A stretch of 64,000 nt of DNA from Microbacterium sp. T32 (GCF_001619615.1 NZ_LQQP01000023.1:1-64000), one strand, 5' to 3'; shown: positions 48,814 through 57,914, counted from the stretch's first letter. The notes: a model not told the origin generated them from the letters alone. A program made the numbers and translations.

Positions 48814-49875
48814 TCAGGCCGATTCGCGGATCTGGAGGGTGTGCTGCACGAGCACGTGCCGGTGGGTCGTCGTCATCCCCTCGGAGATGCGGTGAAGGAG
48901 GAGTTCGCCCGCGGCCCGGCCGATCTCTTCAGCCGGAATGCGGACCGTCGTGAGCGCGGGGCGCACCAAGGCAGCGGCATCGATGTCGTCGACACCCAGG
49001 ATGGCGACGTCCTGGGGCACCGAGAGGCCCAGCCGCCGGGCGGCATCCAGGGCACCGATCGCCATCATGTCGTTCGCGCAGAAGACGGCACTCGGCCGGT
49101 CGCGTCGCGCCGCGAGTCGCATCATGGCCTCGAACCCGCTCTCGCGAGTCCATTCCCCGTGCTCAATCAGCTCCGACGTCACGGGCAGATCGAGGTCGGC
49201 CATCGCGCGCAGATATCCGACGTGCCGCGGCTTGCCGGGCGTGTGACCCAACGGCCCTGTGATCGTGGCGATCCGACGATGACCGAGGAGGTGCAGGTGC
49301 ATCACAGCATCCGCCGCGATTCTCTCGTCATCGGCGGTGACCCAGTCGATGGGGAGCTTTGACGCGCCCGACCCGACGGCGACCACGGGTATACCCGCAT
49401 CGCGGAGCCGAGCGATGTCGTCGTCGACGTCACTGATGGCGATGACCACCCCGTCGGCGCGCCGCTGGATGGCGTCGGTGACGAAAGCGTGGGTGAGCCC
49501 GCCCTCCCCCGCGCCGGCATCGAACAGCATGACGACCTGATCCCGGCTGGATACGGCCGCCTGCAACCCCCGCGCCAGCGACGGGTAGAAGGGATTCGTG
49601 ATGTCCTGCGCGATGAGGGCGATCGTGTTGCTCCGGTTGCGATTCAGGGCCTGAGCGAAGAAGTTCGGGCTGAAGCCGAGCTCGTCCATGACCTTCTCGA
49701 CGCGGCGACGGGTATCCGCGGACACGGGCCGGTTACCCGACAGCACGTGCGACACCGTCGTCTTGCTCACGCCCGCCGCAGTGGCAACGGCCTGGATCGT
49801 GACGGCCGAAGCGCCATCGCCCCGCTCGGAAGAATCCAAACCGGTTTTACGTGGAGCCATCGCGCGTGCCGCCAT
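48814..49875 (-). CDS. LacI-family regulator of the nucleoside/sugar operon
   Basis: Protein of 353 aa from ATG 49875 (ATG 49860 is an alternative). HTH: VTIQAVATAAGVSKTTVSHVLSGNRPVS. The sensor core has NTIALIAQDITNPFYPSLARGLQ, ADGVVIAISDVDDDI, AVFCANDMMAIGALDAA and ILGVDDIDAAALVRPALTTV. It is the first gene of the operon running down to ribokinase, 44 nt before the ADP-ribosylglycohydrolase. Two overlapping palindromes just downstream of its promoter indicate autoregulation. Confidence 0.9.
   Translation of the reverse strand: MAARAMAPRKTGLDSSERGDGASAVTIQAVATAAGVSKTTVSHVLSGNRPVSADTRRRVEKVMDELGFSPNFFAQALNRNRSNTIALIAQDITNPFYPSLARGLQAAVSSRDQVVMLFDAGAGEGGLTHAFVTDAIQRRADGVVIAISDVDDDIARLRDAGIPVVAVGSGASKLPIDWVTADDERIAADAVMHLHLLGHRRIATITGPLGHTPGKPRHVGYLRAMADLDLPVTSELIEHGEWTRESGFEAMMRLAARRDRPSAVFCANDMMAIGALDAARRLGLSVPQDVAILGVDDIDAAALVRPALTTVRIPAEEIGRAAGELLLHRISEGMTTTHRHVLVQHTLQIRESA
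49838..49847. promoter_or_regulatory. Intragenic LacI-type palindrome
   Basis: AAACCGGTTT is a perfect 10-bp palindrome with the central CG typical of LacI operators, located just inside the LacI coding region 28 bp from its start. It could be an auxiliary operator for looping with the pair at 49903-49927. Confidence 0.35.
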
Positions 49876-49902
49876 TCGTGGTTACTTTCGCTTTTTTAGG
49901 CC

Positions 49903-49927
49903 GCAAACAGTTTGCAAACCAGTTTGC
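49903..49927. promoter_or_regulatory. Two overlapping operators of the nucleoside/sugar operon
   Basis: GCAAACAGTTTGC (49903-49915) and GCAAACCAGTTTGC (49914-49927) are perfect inverted repeats that share two bases. Together they occupy the region between the promoter at 49936-49964 and the LacI start, so a bound repressor would block transcription. Confidence 0.65.
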
Positions 49928-49935
49928 GTGTTGAG

Positions 49936-49964
49936 ACCATATCGCGTTGACTGAGAGCCGTCAA
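49936..49964 (-). promoter_or_regulatory. Promoter of the LacI/nucleoside operon
   Basis: On the minus strand TTGACG (49964-49959) and TATGGT (49941-49936) are separated by exactly 17 nt. The overlapping operators begin 8 bp downstream. Confidence 0.6.
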
Positions 49965-50148
49965 CCAGCCGAGAGACCCAGCGCAGACGGTGGCGTGCCT
50001 CGAAGACCCGATCCGCCGCGTCGACCGCGCTCATCGACCCGAAGCCGTCCCCGTCAACCGGGCCCCGATCTCGGCCCCTTGCCGCGGACGCGGGATGCCG
50101 TCAGACTCGGGCGAGCACCGAGTGGGGCGGGCGAGAAGGGGGAGTCCG

Positions 50149-50538
50149 ATGGCGGACGCACAAGCGGGCTGGTACGACGACGGTTCGGGCCGGATGCGAT
50201 GGTGGGACGGTCAGCAGTGGACCGATCAGTATCAGACGCCGACCCCGCCGCAGCCGGGCATCGAGGGCTTCATCGCCCGCGCGCAGGCGGATGCCGTCGC
50301 GGGGGCGCAGCCGCGCCCGGCGCAGAACGGCTGGAACTACGTCGTGCTGCAGGTGGTCCTGAAGGAGAAGTTCTTCGGCACCGGATCGGGCAACCTCACC
50401 GAACTCGAGAACGTGATCAACCGGCAGGCGGCGCTGGGCTTCCGGCTGCACACGATCACCACGGCGTCCTCCGGCAGTACCGGCTTCGGTGGCGGTGACC
50501 GCATCCAGGCGACGATGGTGTTCGAGCGCGAGAGCTGA
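50149..50538 (+). CDS. DUF2510-DUF4177 protein
   Basis: Protein of 129 aa from ATG 50149, with AGGGGGAG upstream. Residues about 4-30 (AGWYDDGSGRMRWWDGQQWTD) form a DUF2510 motif, a Trp-rich module common in actinobacteria. Residues about 60-128 (WNYVVLQVVLKEKFFGTGSG, NRQAALGFRLHTITT) form DUF4177. There is no signal peptide or membrane segment. The gene stands alone and is convergent with the encapsulin gene, with 6 nt between stops. The function is not known. Confidence 0.82.
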   Translation: MADAQAGWYDDGSGRMRWWDGQQWTDQYQTPTPPQPGIEGFIARAQADAVAGAQPRPAQNGWNYVVLQVVLKEKFFGTGSGNLTELENVINRQAALGFRLHTITTASSGSTGFGGGDRIQATMVFERES

Positions 50539-50544
50539 TCCCGG

Positions 50545-51354
50545 TCAGTCGTCCGTTCCCGGCAGCAGCGCGATCGCCGCTTCCGGAGTCGCGATGCGGA
50601 AGCTGAAGGACTCCTCGAGGTACAGCTGGACCCGGTCCTCGGTGGTCGCGAGGTACCCGAGGGAGACGTCCTGACCCATCTCGAGCAGGAAGTCGCCGCC
50701 GCGGAGGCTGATCACGACGGCGCCCTCGATGCCGGGGGTCCACACGACGTCGCCGCCGAGGATCCGTTCGATGTGGCGCCGGAGGGGCTGCCCGCCGGCG
50801 TCGTTCCCACCGAGCACCTCGACCCATTCCCGCGATCCGACCGCCATGCCGTACGGACCGCCGACCCCGGCGTCGCCGAGTCGGCGGACGGCCCCGGCGG
50901 TCCGACGCGTGAGCCCGGTGGCATCCCCCGCTCCGTCGATCGGCTGATGCGGGGAACTCGGGACGATGCCGGCGAATCCGACCTCCGGCCACCCCGTCAG
51001 AATCGCCGCGTTCTCGCGCACCGCGAGCCGGTGCGCCGCCTCGTCGAGCGCCGAGAGGTCGGTGTCGACCGCGCCCCGCGCGGTGTCGTCGAGCTCGGTC
51101 CGTGCCAGGGCGAAGTCGGCGCGCACTTCGGTGAGCGGCAGCACGACGCGCTGGCGCGCCCGCAGTCCGGTGTCGTCGCCGACGGGGCGCACTCGACCGG
51201 TGTTCGTCGACGAGTGCTGCCACCCGAGGGGGCCGACGAAGTCGACGAGGCGGCGCGCGCCGAGGACGGGCTGCAGGCGCGTGCGGGCTTCGTCGTCGAG
51301 GGCGTCCCAGGTCTCGTCGGTGATCGGGGCGAGCGGGCGAGTGAGATGGTCCAT
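50545..51354 (-). CDS. Family 1 encapsulin nanocompartment shell protein
   Basis: Protein of 269 aa, the usual length. The N-terminus LTRPLAPITDETWDALDDEARTRLQPVLGARRLVDFVGP and the later GDVVWTPGIEGAVVISLRGGDFLLEMGQDVSLGYL are highly conserved in linocin M18/encapsulin proteins with the HK97 fold. It self-assembles into a cage. ATG 51354 overlaps the TGA of the DyP gene by one base, with AGGAGG just upstream, so shell and cargo are made together. Confidence 0.95.
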   Translation of the reverse strand: MDHLTRPLAPITDETWDALDDEARTRLQPVLGARRLVDFVGPLGWQHSSTNTGRVRPVGDDTGLRARQRVVLPLTEVRADFALARTELDDTARGAVDTDLSALDEAAHRLAVRENAAILTGWPEVGFAGIVPSSPHQPIDGAGDATGLTRRTAGAVRRLGDAGVGGPYGMAVGSREWVEVLGGNDAGGQPLRRHIERILGGDVVWTPGIEGAVVISLRGGDFLLEMGQDVSLGYLATTEDRVQLYLEESFSFRIATPEAAIALLPGTDD

Positions 51355-52385
51355 CAAACCTCCTGGGAAACGCGGGCGCGGTTCGCGCCGATGCCGAGGG
51401 ACGTGGGGGATGCCTCGACGCTCGGCGAGGCGGTGGCGGGCACATCGACGGCGTCGCCGAGCGTCGACAGCAGTCCCGCCGACGGCGCGAAGAACGTCGT
51501 ACCGGTCTTCGGCACCGAGAAGTCGAGGAGCCGGTCGTGCACGCCGGGCGGATCGCCGACGAACATACGACGCAGCATCGTCTCGATCACCCACAACGCG
51601 CGCGACTGGCCGAGGAAGTACGTGCCGAACTCGGCGTGCCCGGGACGACCGAACGGCATGTTGTCGCGGATGATGTCGTGCTCGACCCCGGCGTCGTCGA
51701 CGATCGTGGCGAGTGTCTTGTGCGACTTCTGGCCGGAGGTCGCGTCGTCCAGCTCCAGGTTGTCGGCCTTGGTGCGGCCCATGATGCGCTCCTGCGCCTC
51801 CGTCGGCAGGGCCTGCCATCGGTCCAGCGGATGCAGGTACTTCTGCACCACGACGTAGGTACCGCCGACGAAGGCGGGGTCCTCGTCGCCGACGAGGACT
51901 CTGTCGGCGGCATCCGTCCCGACGGGGTTGGCGGTGCCGTCGACGAAGCCGAGCAGATCGCGCCGGTCGAACGACCGGAAGCACGAGGTCTCGTCCTCGA
52001 CCTGGATGCCATCGCCCAGCGCCGCGACCAGGAGCCGCTCGAACTCGAAGCACAGATCGGCCCGATCGCTGCGGATGTGGAAGAGCAGATCGCCCGGCGT
52101 GGACACCGCGGTGTGGACGGCTCCGGCGACGGGCGTGAACGGATGCAGTTCGCGCGGCAACGGGCCTCCGACGAGCACCGGCCAGATCCGCGCCCCGATG
52201 CCGACCGTGCACGAGAGCCCGTCCGCGGGATCGCGGAAGCGCACGGTCTGCACGAGGCCGCCGAGGTCGCGGAGCACATCGCGAACGCCGTCGACGGCCT
52301 GGTCCGACACGGTCACGACGAGGAAGACCGCGTGCCCGGTGAGCGGCGCGGTGAACCGCTGCACGCCGTCCGGCACCCCGCTCAC
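51354..52385 (-). CDS. DyP-type heme peroxidase, encapsulin cargo
   Basis: Protein of 343 aa from GTG 52385. GFVDGTANP (146-154) carries the catalytic D149 of DyP peroxidases; H222 (GQKSHKT) is the likely proximal heme ligand and R240 in IIRDNMPFG the distal Arg. The C-terminus, after a Ser/Ala/Pro linker, has SLGIG (329-333), the core of the cargo-loading peptide that binds the inner encapsulin surface, followed by an unusually long ANRARVSQEV tail. It oxidises dyes or phenolics with peroxide inside the cage and probably helps in oxidative stress. Confidence 0.93.
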   Translation of the reverse strand: MSGVPDGVQRFTAPLTGHAVFLVVTVSDQAVDGVRDVLRDLGGLVQTVRFRDPADGLSCTVGIGARIWPVLVGGPLPRELHPFTPVAGAVHTAVSTPGDLLFHIRSDRADLCFEFERLLVAALGDGIQVEDETSCFRSFDRRDLLGFVDGTANPVGTDAADRVLVGDEDPAFVGGTYVVVQKYLHPLDRWQALPTEAQERIMGRTKADNLELDDATSGQKSHKTLATIVDDAGVEHDIIRDNMPFGRPGHAEFGTYFLGQSRALWVIETMLRRMFVGDPPGVHDRLLDFSVPKTGTTFFAPSAGLLSTLGDAVDVPATASPSVEASPTSLGIGANRARVSQEV

Positions 52386-52411
52386 CCGTGCACCCGCCGC
52401 GTAGCCCGCAT
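52382..52411 (-). other. Possible 9-codon leader peptide before the DyP gene
   Basis: ATG 52411 follows AAAGGGAG and opens a frame MRATRRVHG that ends in a TGA overlapping the GTG start of the DyP gene (GTGA). The DyP start itself has no good ribosome binding site, so coupling to this short frame could drive its translation. No other evidence supports it. Confidence 0.3.
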
Positions 52412-52504
52412 CCGTCTCCCTTTCCTTCCCGAACGCTCTCGAACGCTAGGCGCTCGGACCCGGCATCCGCTCCGACACGAGTCGAAGAACGATCCGACGG
52501 GCGG

Positions 52505-54238
52505 TCAGCCGCGGTGGAGCAGGCGGCGCAGGACGTTGGTGTCGGCGAGGTCGATGAGTTCGTCGCCGCGACCCGAGAGCAGCGTCCGCAGCGCGAACAG
52601 GGCGAATCCCTTGGCCTGCGCCACCGTGATCGTGGGCGGGATCGCGAGTTCCTGCCGCGCCACGACCGCCGAGATGAGCGCGGGTCCCGGGGCGTCGAGG
52701 GCCTCGGCGAGCGCGTCCCGGAGCTCGTCTCCGGTCGTCACGCGATATCCCGGGATGCCGATGGCCCGGGCGACCTCGGCGAAGTCCGGATTCTTCAGGT
52801 CGGTGCCGGCGTTGACGATGCCCGCGGCCTTCATCTCGACCTCGACGAAGTCCAGCGCCGAGTTGTCGAACACGACGATCTTGATGGGAAGGTCGTTCTG
52901 GCGGATCGACAGGAGGTCGCCGAGAAGCATCGCGATGCCGCCGTCGCCGGCGAGCGCGATGACCTGGCGGTCACGGTCCACGGCCTGCGCCCCGAGCGCC
53001 TGGGGCATCGCGTTGGCCATCGAACCGTGCGTGAACGACCCGATGAGGCGGCGGCGCCCGTTCATGTGCAGGTAGCGGGCAGCCCAGATGACCGGGGTGC
53101 CGACGTCGGCCGTGAAGACCGCGTCGTCGGCGGCGTGCTCGTCGATGAGACGCGCGACGAACTGCGGGTGCAGAGGCGGCCGACCGTCGTCGTTCGCGAG
53201 CTCGTCGAGTCCTTTCCGCGCGTGCTGGTAGTGCTCGAGGCTGCGGCGGAGGTGACGGTCGTCACGCCCCTCGCGCAGCAGCGGGAGGAGGGCGCGGGCG
53301 GTGTCTCCGGCATCCCCCACCAGGCCCACGTCGATGGGGGTCCGGCGGCCGAGCTGTTCGCCGCGGATGTCGACCTGCACGACCTTCGCGTGGGAGGGGT
53401 AGAACTGGCGGTACGGGAAGTCGGTGCCGAGGAGGAGCAGGGCGTCGCAGTGCTCCATGGCGCGGTAGCCGGATGAGAAGCCGAGGAGTCCCGTCATCCC
53501 GACGTCGTAGGGGTTGTCGTACTCGATCCACTCCTTCCCGCGGAACGCGTGCACGATCGGCGCCTGCAGCCGCCCGGCGAGCGCGAGGACGTCAGCGTGC
53601 GCCCCGGCCACCCCGGCGCCCGCGAGGATCGTGACGTTCTCGGCGCCGTTGAGCACCTCGGCCGCGGCGGCCAGTCCGTCGGCGGCGGGGACGACGTGCG
53701 TGCGGGTCGCGACGATGGGCGCGCCGGCGCGGCGCTCCGGAGCCTTCTCGAAGAACACGTCGCCGGGGACCACGACCACCGCGACGCCCTGCTTCTCGAC
53801 CGCGGCGCGCATCGCGGTCTCCAGGACCCACGGCATCTGCTCGGGGCTGCCGACGAGCTCGGAGTAGATGCTGCACTCGCGGAACTGCTCCTGCGGGTGC
53901 GTCTCCTGGAAGTAGCCGGAACCGATCTCGGCCGAGGGGATGTGCGACGCGATCGCAAGGACGGGCACGCGCGAGCGCTGGGCGTCGTAGAGACCGTTGA
54001 TGAAGTGCAGGCTGCCCGGGCCGCAGCTGCCCGCCACCACCGCGAGACGGCCCGTGATCGCAGCTTCGCCCGCGGCGGCGAAAGCCGCGGATTCCTCGTG
54101 GCGCACGTGCATCCATTTGAGCGTCCCGTCGCGCCGCAGCGCGTCGGTGAACGCGTTGAGGGAGTCGCCGGGGAGGCCCCACACGCGCTCCACCCCCGCT
54201 CGACGGAGCGTGTCCACCATGGTCTCGGCGATGTTCAT
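52505..54238 (-). CDS. poxB: Pyruvate dehydrogenase (quinone) / pyruvate oxidase
   Basis: Protein of 577 aa from ATG 54238, with GGAGG upstream. A thiamine-diphosphate enzyme: N-terminal VWGLPGDSLNAFTDAL with WMHVRHEESAAFAAAGEA (catalytic Glu), central FAD-type domain, and C-terminal ALAGDGGIAMLLGDLLSI with VVFDNSALDFVEVEM (GDG...N metal-TPP motif; the usual second N is replaced by S). ETHPQEQFRECSIYSELV matches PoxB. It converts pyruvate to acetate and CO2 with electrons to quinone at the membrane. It is monocistronic. Confidence 0.9.
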   Translation of the reverse strand: MNIAETMVDTLRRAGVERVWGLPGDSLNAFTDALRRDGTLKWMHVRHEESAAFAAAGEAAITGRLAVVAGSCGPGSLHFINGLYDAQRSRVPVLAIASHIPSAEIGSGYFQETHPQEQFRECSIYSELVGSPEQMPWVLETAMRAAVEKQGVAVVVVPGDVFFEKAPERRAGAPIVATRTHVVPAADGLAAAAEVLNGAENVTILAGAGVAGAHADVLALAGRLQAPIVHAFRGKEWIEYDNPYDVGMTGLLGFSSGYRAMEHCDALLLLGTDFPYRQFYPSHAKVVQVDIRGEQLGRRTPIDVGLVGDAGDTARALLPLLREGRDDRHLRRSLEHYQHARKGLDELANDDGRPPLHPQFVARLIDEHAADDAVFTADVGTPVIWAARYLHMNGRRRLIGSFTHGSMANAMPQALGAQAVDRDRQVIALAGDGGIAMLLGDLLSIRQNDLPIKIVVFDNSALDFVEVEMKAAGIVNAGTDLKNPDFAEVARAIGIPGYRVTTGDELRDALAEALDAPGPALISAVVARQELAIPPTITVAQAKGFALFALRTLLSGRGDELIDLADTNVLRRLLHRG

Positions 54239-54429
54239 GTCTGCCTCCGGCTCTGCTCGTCCTGGGCGGGCGCCCGCCGCCAGCGACGCTACGCCGAGGG
54301 GCGGACGTACGGGTCGGACGTGCGCCGATGGTCCGTTCGACATCCGTCGGATCGCGTCGCGCGGACAATCGCCTAGCCTCGGGGCACGGCGGCGCGCCCG
54401 GCGACCGCCGCGACAGGACGGACCACACC

Positions 54430-54630
54430 ATGACCGGAGCCGACGCGAGCGCCCTTCCCGATCTCACCGGATCGGTCGACGACCGCCTCGCGCTGCTCAC
54501 CGAGCTGGAGCGAGCGCACCCCGTGCTGCCGGCCGACTGGCTCCATCGTCAGCTCCGCTCGGCTCTCGCGGAGTGGGCGGGGGATGAGACGCAGCTCGAC
54601 ATCGCGCGCGAGAACCACGACGACTACTGA
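54430..54630 (+). CDS. Small conserved-looking hypothetical protein
   Basis: Protein of 66 aa from ATG 54430. It is acidic and helical in appearance (DDRLALLTELERAHPVLPADWLHRQLRSALAEW), with no membrane segment or Cys motif. I do not recognise the family. The codon bias is like that of neighbouring genes, and it fills the gap between poxB and the convergent rhamnosidase gene, ending 9 nt from that gene's stop. Confidence 0.5.
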   Translation: MTGADASALPDLTGSVDDRLALLTELERAHPVLPADWLHRQLRSALAEWAGDETQLDIARENHDDY

Positions 54631-54639
54631 GCCTCAGCC

Positions 54640-56865
54640 TCACACGGCCCCGGTTACCGCGTGCCGGCCGCTCCCGACGTGCACGGCCTCGCGGCCCGGG
54701 AGCTTGATCACCGCCGTGCAGCCGGGCGGGATGTCGGCATCCAGGCGGACGGCATCCCCGTCGAGCTTCCACCGCACGCGGATCGTCCCGAACCGGGAGT
54801 CGAGCGAACCCTCCGCCCAGGTCAGGCCCCCGCCGATGAGCGGGGCGATCGAGATCTCGCGGTACCCGGGGATCAGTGGGGCGATGCCGGCGATCCGGCG
54901 GTGCAGGAAGTCGGCCACGGCGCCGAGCGCGTAGTGGTTGAAGCTCGTCATCTCGCCCGGGTTCACCGTGCCGTCAGAGAGGAGCGAATCCCACCGCTCC
55001 CAGATCGTCGTCGCGCCGAGCGTCACGGGGTGCAGCCACGACGGGCTCTCGGTCTGCATCAGCAGGCGGAAGGCGACGTCGGCGTGACCGGTGTCGGCGA
55101 GCGCGTCGAGCACGAACGGTGTGCCCGCGAAGCCCGTCGCGATGCGGTAGCCCGACTCGGCGACGAGGTCGGCGAGACGGTTCCCGGCCCTCACCCGATC
55201 GGCATCCGTCAGGAGGTCGAAGACCAGGGCGAGCGCGTAGACCGTGACGCAGTCGCTCTCGACGATCCCCTCCGAGACGTAATGAGCGCGGAAGGCCTCG
55301 CGCACGTGGCCGGCGAGCGCCACGAACCGCTGAGAGTCCTCGCCGAGCACTTCGGCGGCGCGCGCGACGGTGGACAGCGTCCGGTACGCGCACGCGGTCG
55401 CGACGACGCCGCGGTCGGCGCGGGCACCGGCCGGGTCGTCCGGCGGGGCGGCGGGGTCGAGCCAGTCGCCGAACTGGAATCCGGTGTCCCACAGTCCCGT
55501 CGGCGAGAGAAGCCCGGCGATGCGGTCTGCGTGCGCGGCCATCGAGGCGAAATGCCGTTCGAGCACGTCCGGGTCGCCGTACGCCCGCCAGACCGCCCAC
55601 GGCACCCACACCGCGGCATCCCCCCAGATCGCCGTGTCTGTGGCGGGGAGTCCGCCGTACGCGGGGTCGTATTTCAGGATGTCGGGCACCACGTGCGGCA
55701 CCCGCCCGCCCGCGAGATCCTGCTCGATCGCGACATCGCGCAGCCAGTCCGACAGGAAGTCGTGTGTGTCGAACAGGAAGGATGCCGTGTCGGCGAACAC
55801 CGCGATATCGCCGGTCCAGCCGAGGCGCTCGTCGCGCTGCGGGCAGTCCGTCGGCACGTCGACGAAGTTGCCGCGCATGCTCCACACGACGTTCTCGTGC
55901 AGGCGCGACAGCAGTGGATCGGAACAGGAGAACCTGCCGATGCGGCGCATGTCCGAACCGATCACGACGGCCTCGACGCTCTCCTCGAGGGGAGGAGCGG
56001 ATGCCGGCCACCCGGTGATCCCGGCATACCGGAAGCCGTGGAACGTCAGGGTCGGCTCGAAGACGTCGTCGCCCCCGCTGAGGACGTAGCGGTCGGTTGC
56101 GCAGGCGCTCCGCAGTGGACGGGTGGCGAGCTCGCCATGCTCGAGCACCTCGGCGTGGCGCACGACGATCTCCGCGCCACGCGGTCCGCGTACGCGGAAA
56201 CGGACGAACCCGACGAGGTTCTGACCGAAATCGACGAGGGTCGCTCCCGAGGGCGAGGTCCACACCCGCTCCGGCGGGATCGTCTGGGTGCGACGCACGG
56301 GCGGCGCGAGGTACGGCTCGAGCTCGTCGTGCCGCGAGGCGATGACGACGTGCGCACCTGTCGCGCCCTCACGTGAGGACCAGTCGTCGGAGAGGGTGGC
56401 ATCCACGGTCTGCCCGTCGTACAGGTCGGCGCTGCGCACCGGGCCCTCGCTCCACTCCCACGTCTCGTCGGTCTCCACGGTCTGCGTGTGCCCGTCGCGG
56501 TAGGTGATCCGGAGGCTCGCGAACACCGCACCCCGATCACCGTAGATGTGCGACTGACCCCGCCAGCCCAGCCGCCCGAGGTACCAGCCGTCGGCGAGCT
56601 GCAGCCCGAGCACGAATCGATCGGAGAGGAGGGATGCCACGTCGGTCTCGGCATACCGGAGCCGACGCTCGTACGCGGTCCAGCCGGGGACGAGGAGCTG
56701 ATCGCTCGCGGGCGTCCCATTGATCGAAGCCTCGACGATGCCCTCGGCGCTCCACCGGAGGCTCGCGCTCACGATCTCGGTCGACGGACGGTCCAGCGCG
56801 ACGACGCGTCGGAAGCGGGGCGGCGCGTCCGTGGGGGTCGACGCGGCGATGAAAACGGCGGTCAT
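54640..56865 (-). CDS. GH78 alpha-L-rhamnosidase
   Basis: Protein of 741 aa from ATG 56865, overlapping the LacI stop by 4 nt. The N-terminal beta-domain has LQLADGWYLGRLGWRGQSHIYGDR and the middle has LVDFGQNLVGFVRFRVRGPRG. The (alpha/alpha)6 barrel carries the catalytic DCPQRDERLGWTGD and DTAIWGDAAVWVPW, and MTSFNHYALGAVADFLHRRIAGI is a conserved late motif. It has no signal peptide and is shorter than many GH78 proteins, so it probably trims imported rhamnosides in the cytoplasm. No transporter is adjacent. Confidence 0.92.
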   Translation of the reverse strand: MTAVFIAASTPTDAPPRFRRVVALDRPSTEIVSASLRWSAEGIVEASINGTPASDQLLVPGWTAYERRLRYAETDVASLLSDRFVLGLQLADGWYLGRLGWRGQSHIYGDRGAVFASLRITYRDGHTQTVETDETWEWSEGPVRSADLYDGQTVDATLSDDWSSREGATGAHVVIASRHDELEPYLAPPVRRTQTIPPERVWTSPSGATLVDFGQNLVGFVRFRVRGPRGAEIVVRHAEVLEHGELATRPLRSACATDRYVLSGGDDVFEPTLTFHGFRYAGITGWPASAPPLEESVEAVVIGSDMRRIGRFSCSDPLLSRLHENVVWSMRGNFVDVPTDCPQRDERLGWTGDIAVFADTASFLFDTHDFLSDWLRDVAIEQDLAGGRVPHVVPDILKYDPAYGGLPATDTAIWGDAAVWVPWAVWRAYGDPDVLERHFASMAAHADRIAGLLSPTGLWDTGFQFGDWLDPAAPPDDPAGARADRGVVATACAYRTLSTVARAAEVLGEDSQRFVALAGHVREAFRAHYVSEGIVESDCVTVYALALVFDLLTDADRVRAGNRLADLVAESGYRIATGFAGTPFVLDALADTGHADVAFRLLMQTESPSWLHPVTLGATTIWERWDSLLSDGTVNPGEMTSFNHYALGAVADFLHRRIAGIAPLIPGYREISIAPLIGGGLTWAEGSLDSRFGTIRVRWKLDGDAVRLDADIPPGCTAVIKLPGREAVHVGSGRHAVTGAV

Positions 56866-57914
56866 GAGGCGCTCCCGTTCCTTCGTGCTGCATGGGCGTC
56901 CACGTCCGCCACCGTGGAGGCGCGCGCCACCAACGTCGGCGGGACGAGACGGTGGCGGTCCGGCACCGGCCCACCGACCCCGAGTTCGGCCAGCAGCAGG
57001 TCGACCGCGGTCTCGCCGACCGCCTCGCCCGACGTTCGGATCGTGGAGAGGGGAATGGCGGCGACCTCGGCGATGTCGTCGCCGTCGAAGCCGATCACCG
57101 CGACGTCGCGCGGAACCTCGATGCCGCACGACAGCAGCCCCCGAACGACGCCCAAGCCCACGAGGTCGTTCACGGCGAACACTCCGTCGGGCAGGGGCGA
57201 GCCGCTCGTGGCAAGCTCGACGCCGGCGGCGAAACCGGCATCCATCGTGCGCTCGTCCGCGCGGACGGCGGTGAGCGTCGCGCCCGGCGTCTCCCCCACG
57301 GCGCGACTCGCCCCGTCGAACCGCTCGGCGATCTGCGCGACGCGGAACGGGCCGCCCACGAACACGATCCGGCGCCGACCGAGGTCGAGCAGGTGTCGCG
57401 CCGCCAGATACCCGCCTGTCGCGTCGTCGGCCGACACCGACGCGATGAGGTCGGAGGCCGAGCGACGACCCGTGATGACCGTCGACATCCCGCGTTCCCG
57501 CAGCTCTTCGAGCCGGGGCTCGACGTCGTCGAGGGTCGCGACGATGATCCCGGCGACGCGCTTGCGCTCGAACAGCTCGAGGTACTCCCGTTGCCGGCGG
57601 GCCGAGCCCGCGGAGTTCGCGATCATCACCGTCCGGCCGCTCTCCGACGCTCGACGCTCGATGGCGTCGGCGATGACGCCGGAGAACGGATTCGTGAACT
57701 CGTACGCGATGTAGCCGATCGTTCCGGTGTCGCCCGAGCTGATCTTGCGGGCGGCGTCGCTCGGAACGAACTGCAGTTCCGCGATGACGCGGGCGAGGCG
57801 CTCCCGCGTGGACGCGGAGAGGAGCTCGGGGTGATTGAGGTAGTTCGACACCGTGGACCGGGATACTCCCGCGGCCGCGGCGACGTCGGTGATGGCCGCG
57901 CGTCGTGTGGTCAT
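56862..57914 (-). CDS. LacI-family regulator of the rhamnosidase gene
   Basis: Protein of 350 aa from ATG 57914. HTH: AITDVAAAAGVSRSTVSNYLNHPELLS. The sensor domain has TIGYIAYEFTNPFSGVIADAIE, VAGIIVATLDDVEP, VFAVNDLVGLGVVRGLLS and VIGFDGDDIAEVAAIPLSTI. It is co-transcribed with the GH78 gene. Two related palindromes upstream, at 57954 and 58032, are likely its operators. Confidence 0.9.
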   Translation of the reverse strand: MTTRRAAITDVAAAAGVSRSTVSNYLNHPELLSASTRERLARVIAELQFVPSDAARKISSGDTGTIGYIAYEFTNPFSGVIADAIERRASESGRTVMIANSAGSARRQREYLELFERKRVAGIIVATLDDVEPRLEELRERGMSTVITGRRSASDLIASVSADDATGGYLAARHLLDLGRRRIVFVGGPFRVAQIAERFDGASRAVGETPGATLTAVRADERTMDAGFAAGVELATSGSPLPDGVFAVNDLVGLGVVRGLLSCGIEVPRDVAVIGFDGDDIAEVAAIPLSTIRTSGEAVGETAVDLLLAELGVGGPVPDRHRLVPPTLVARASTVADVDAHAARRNGSAS

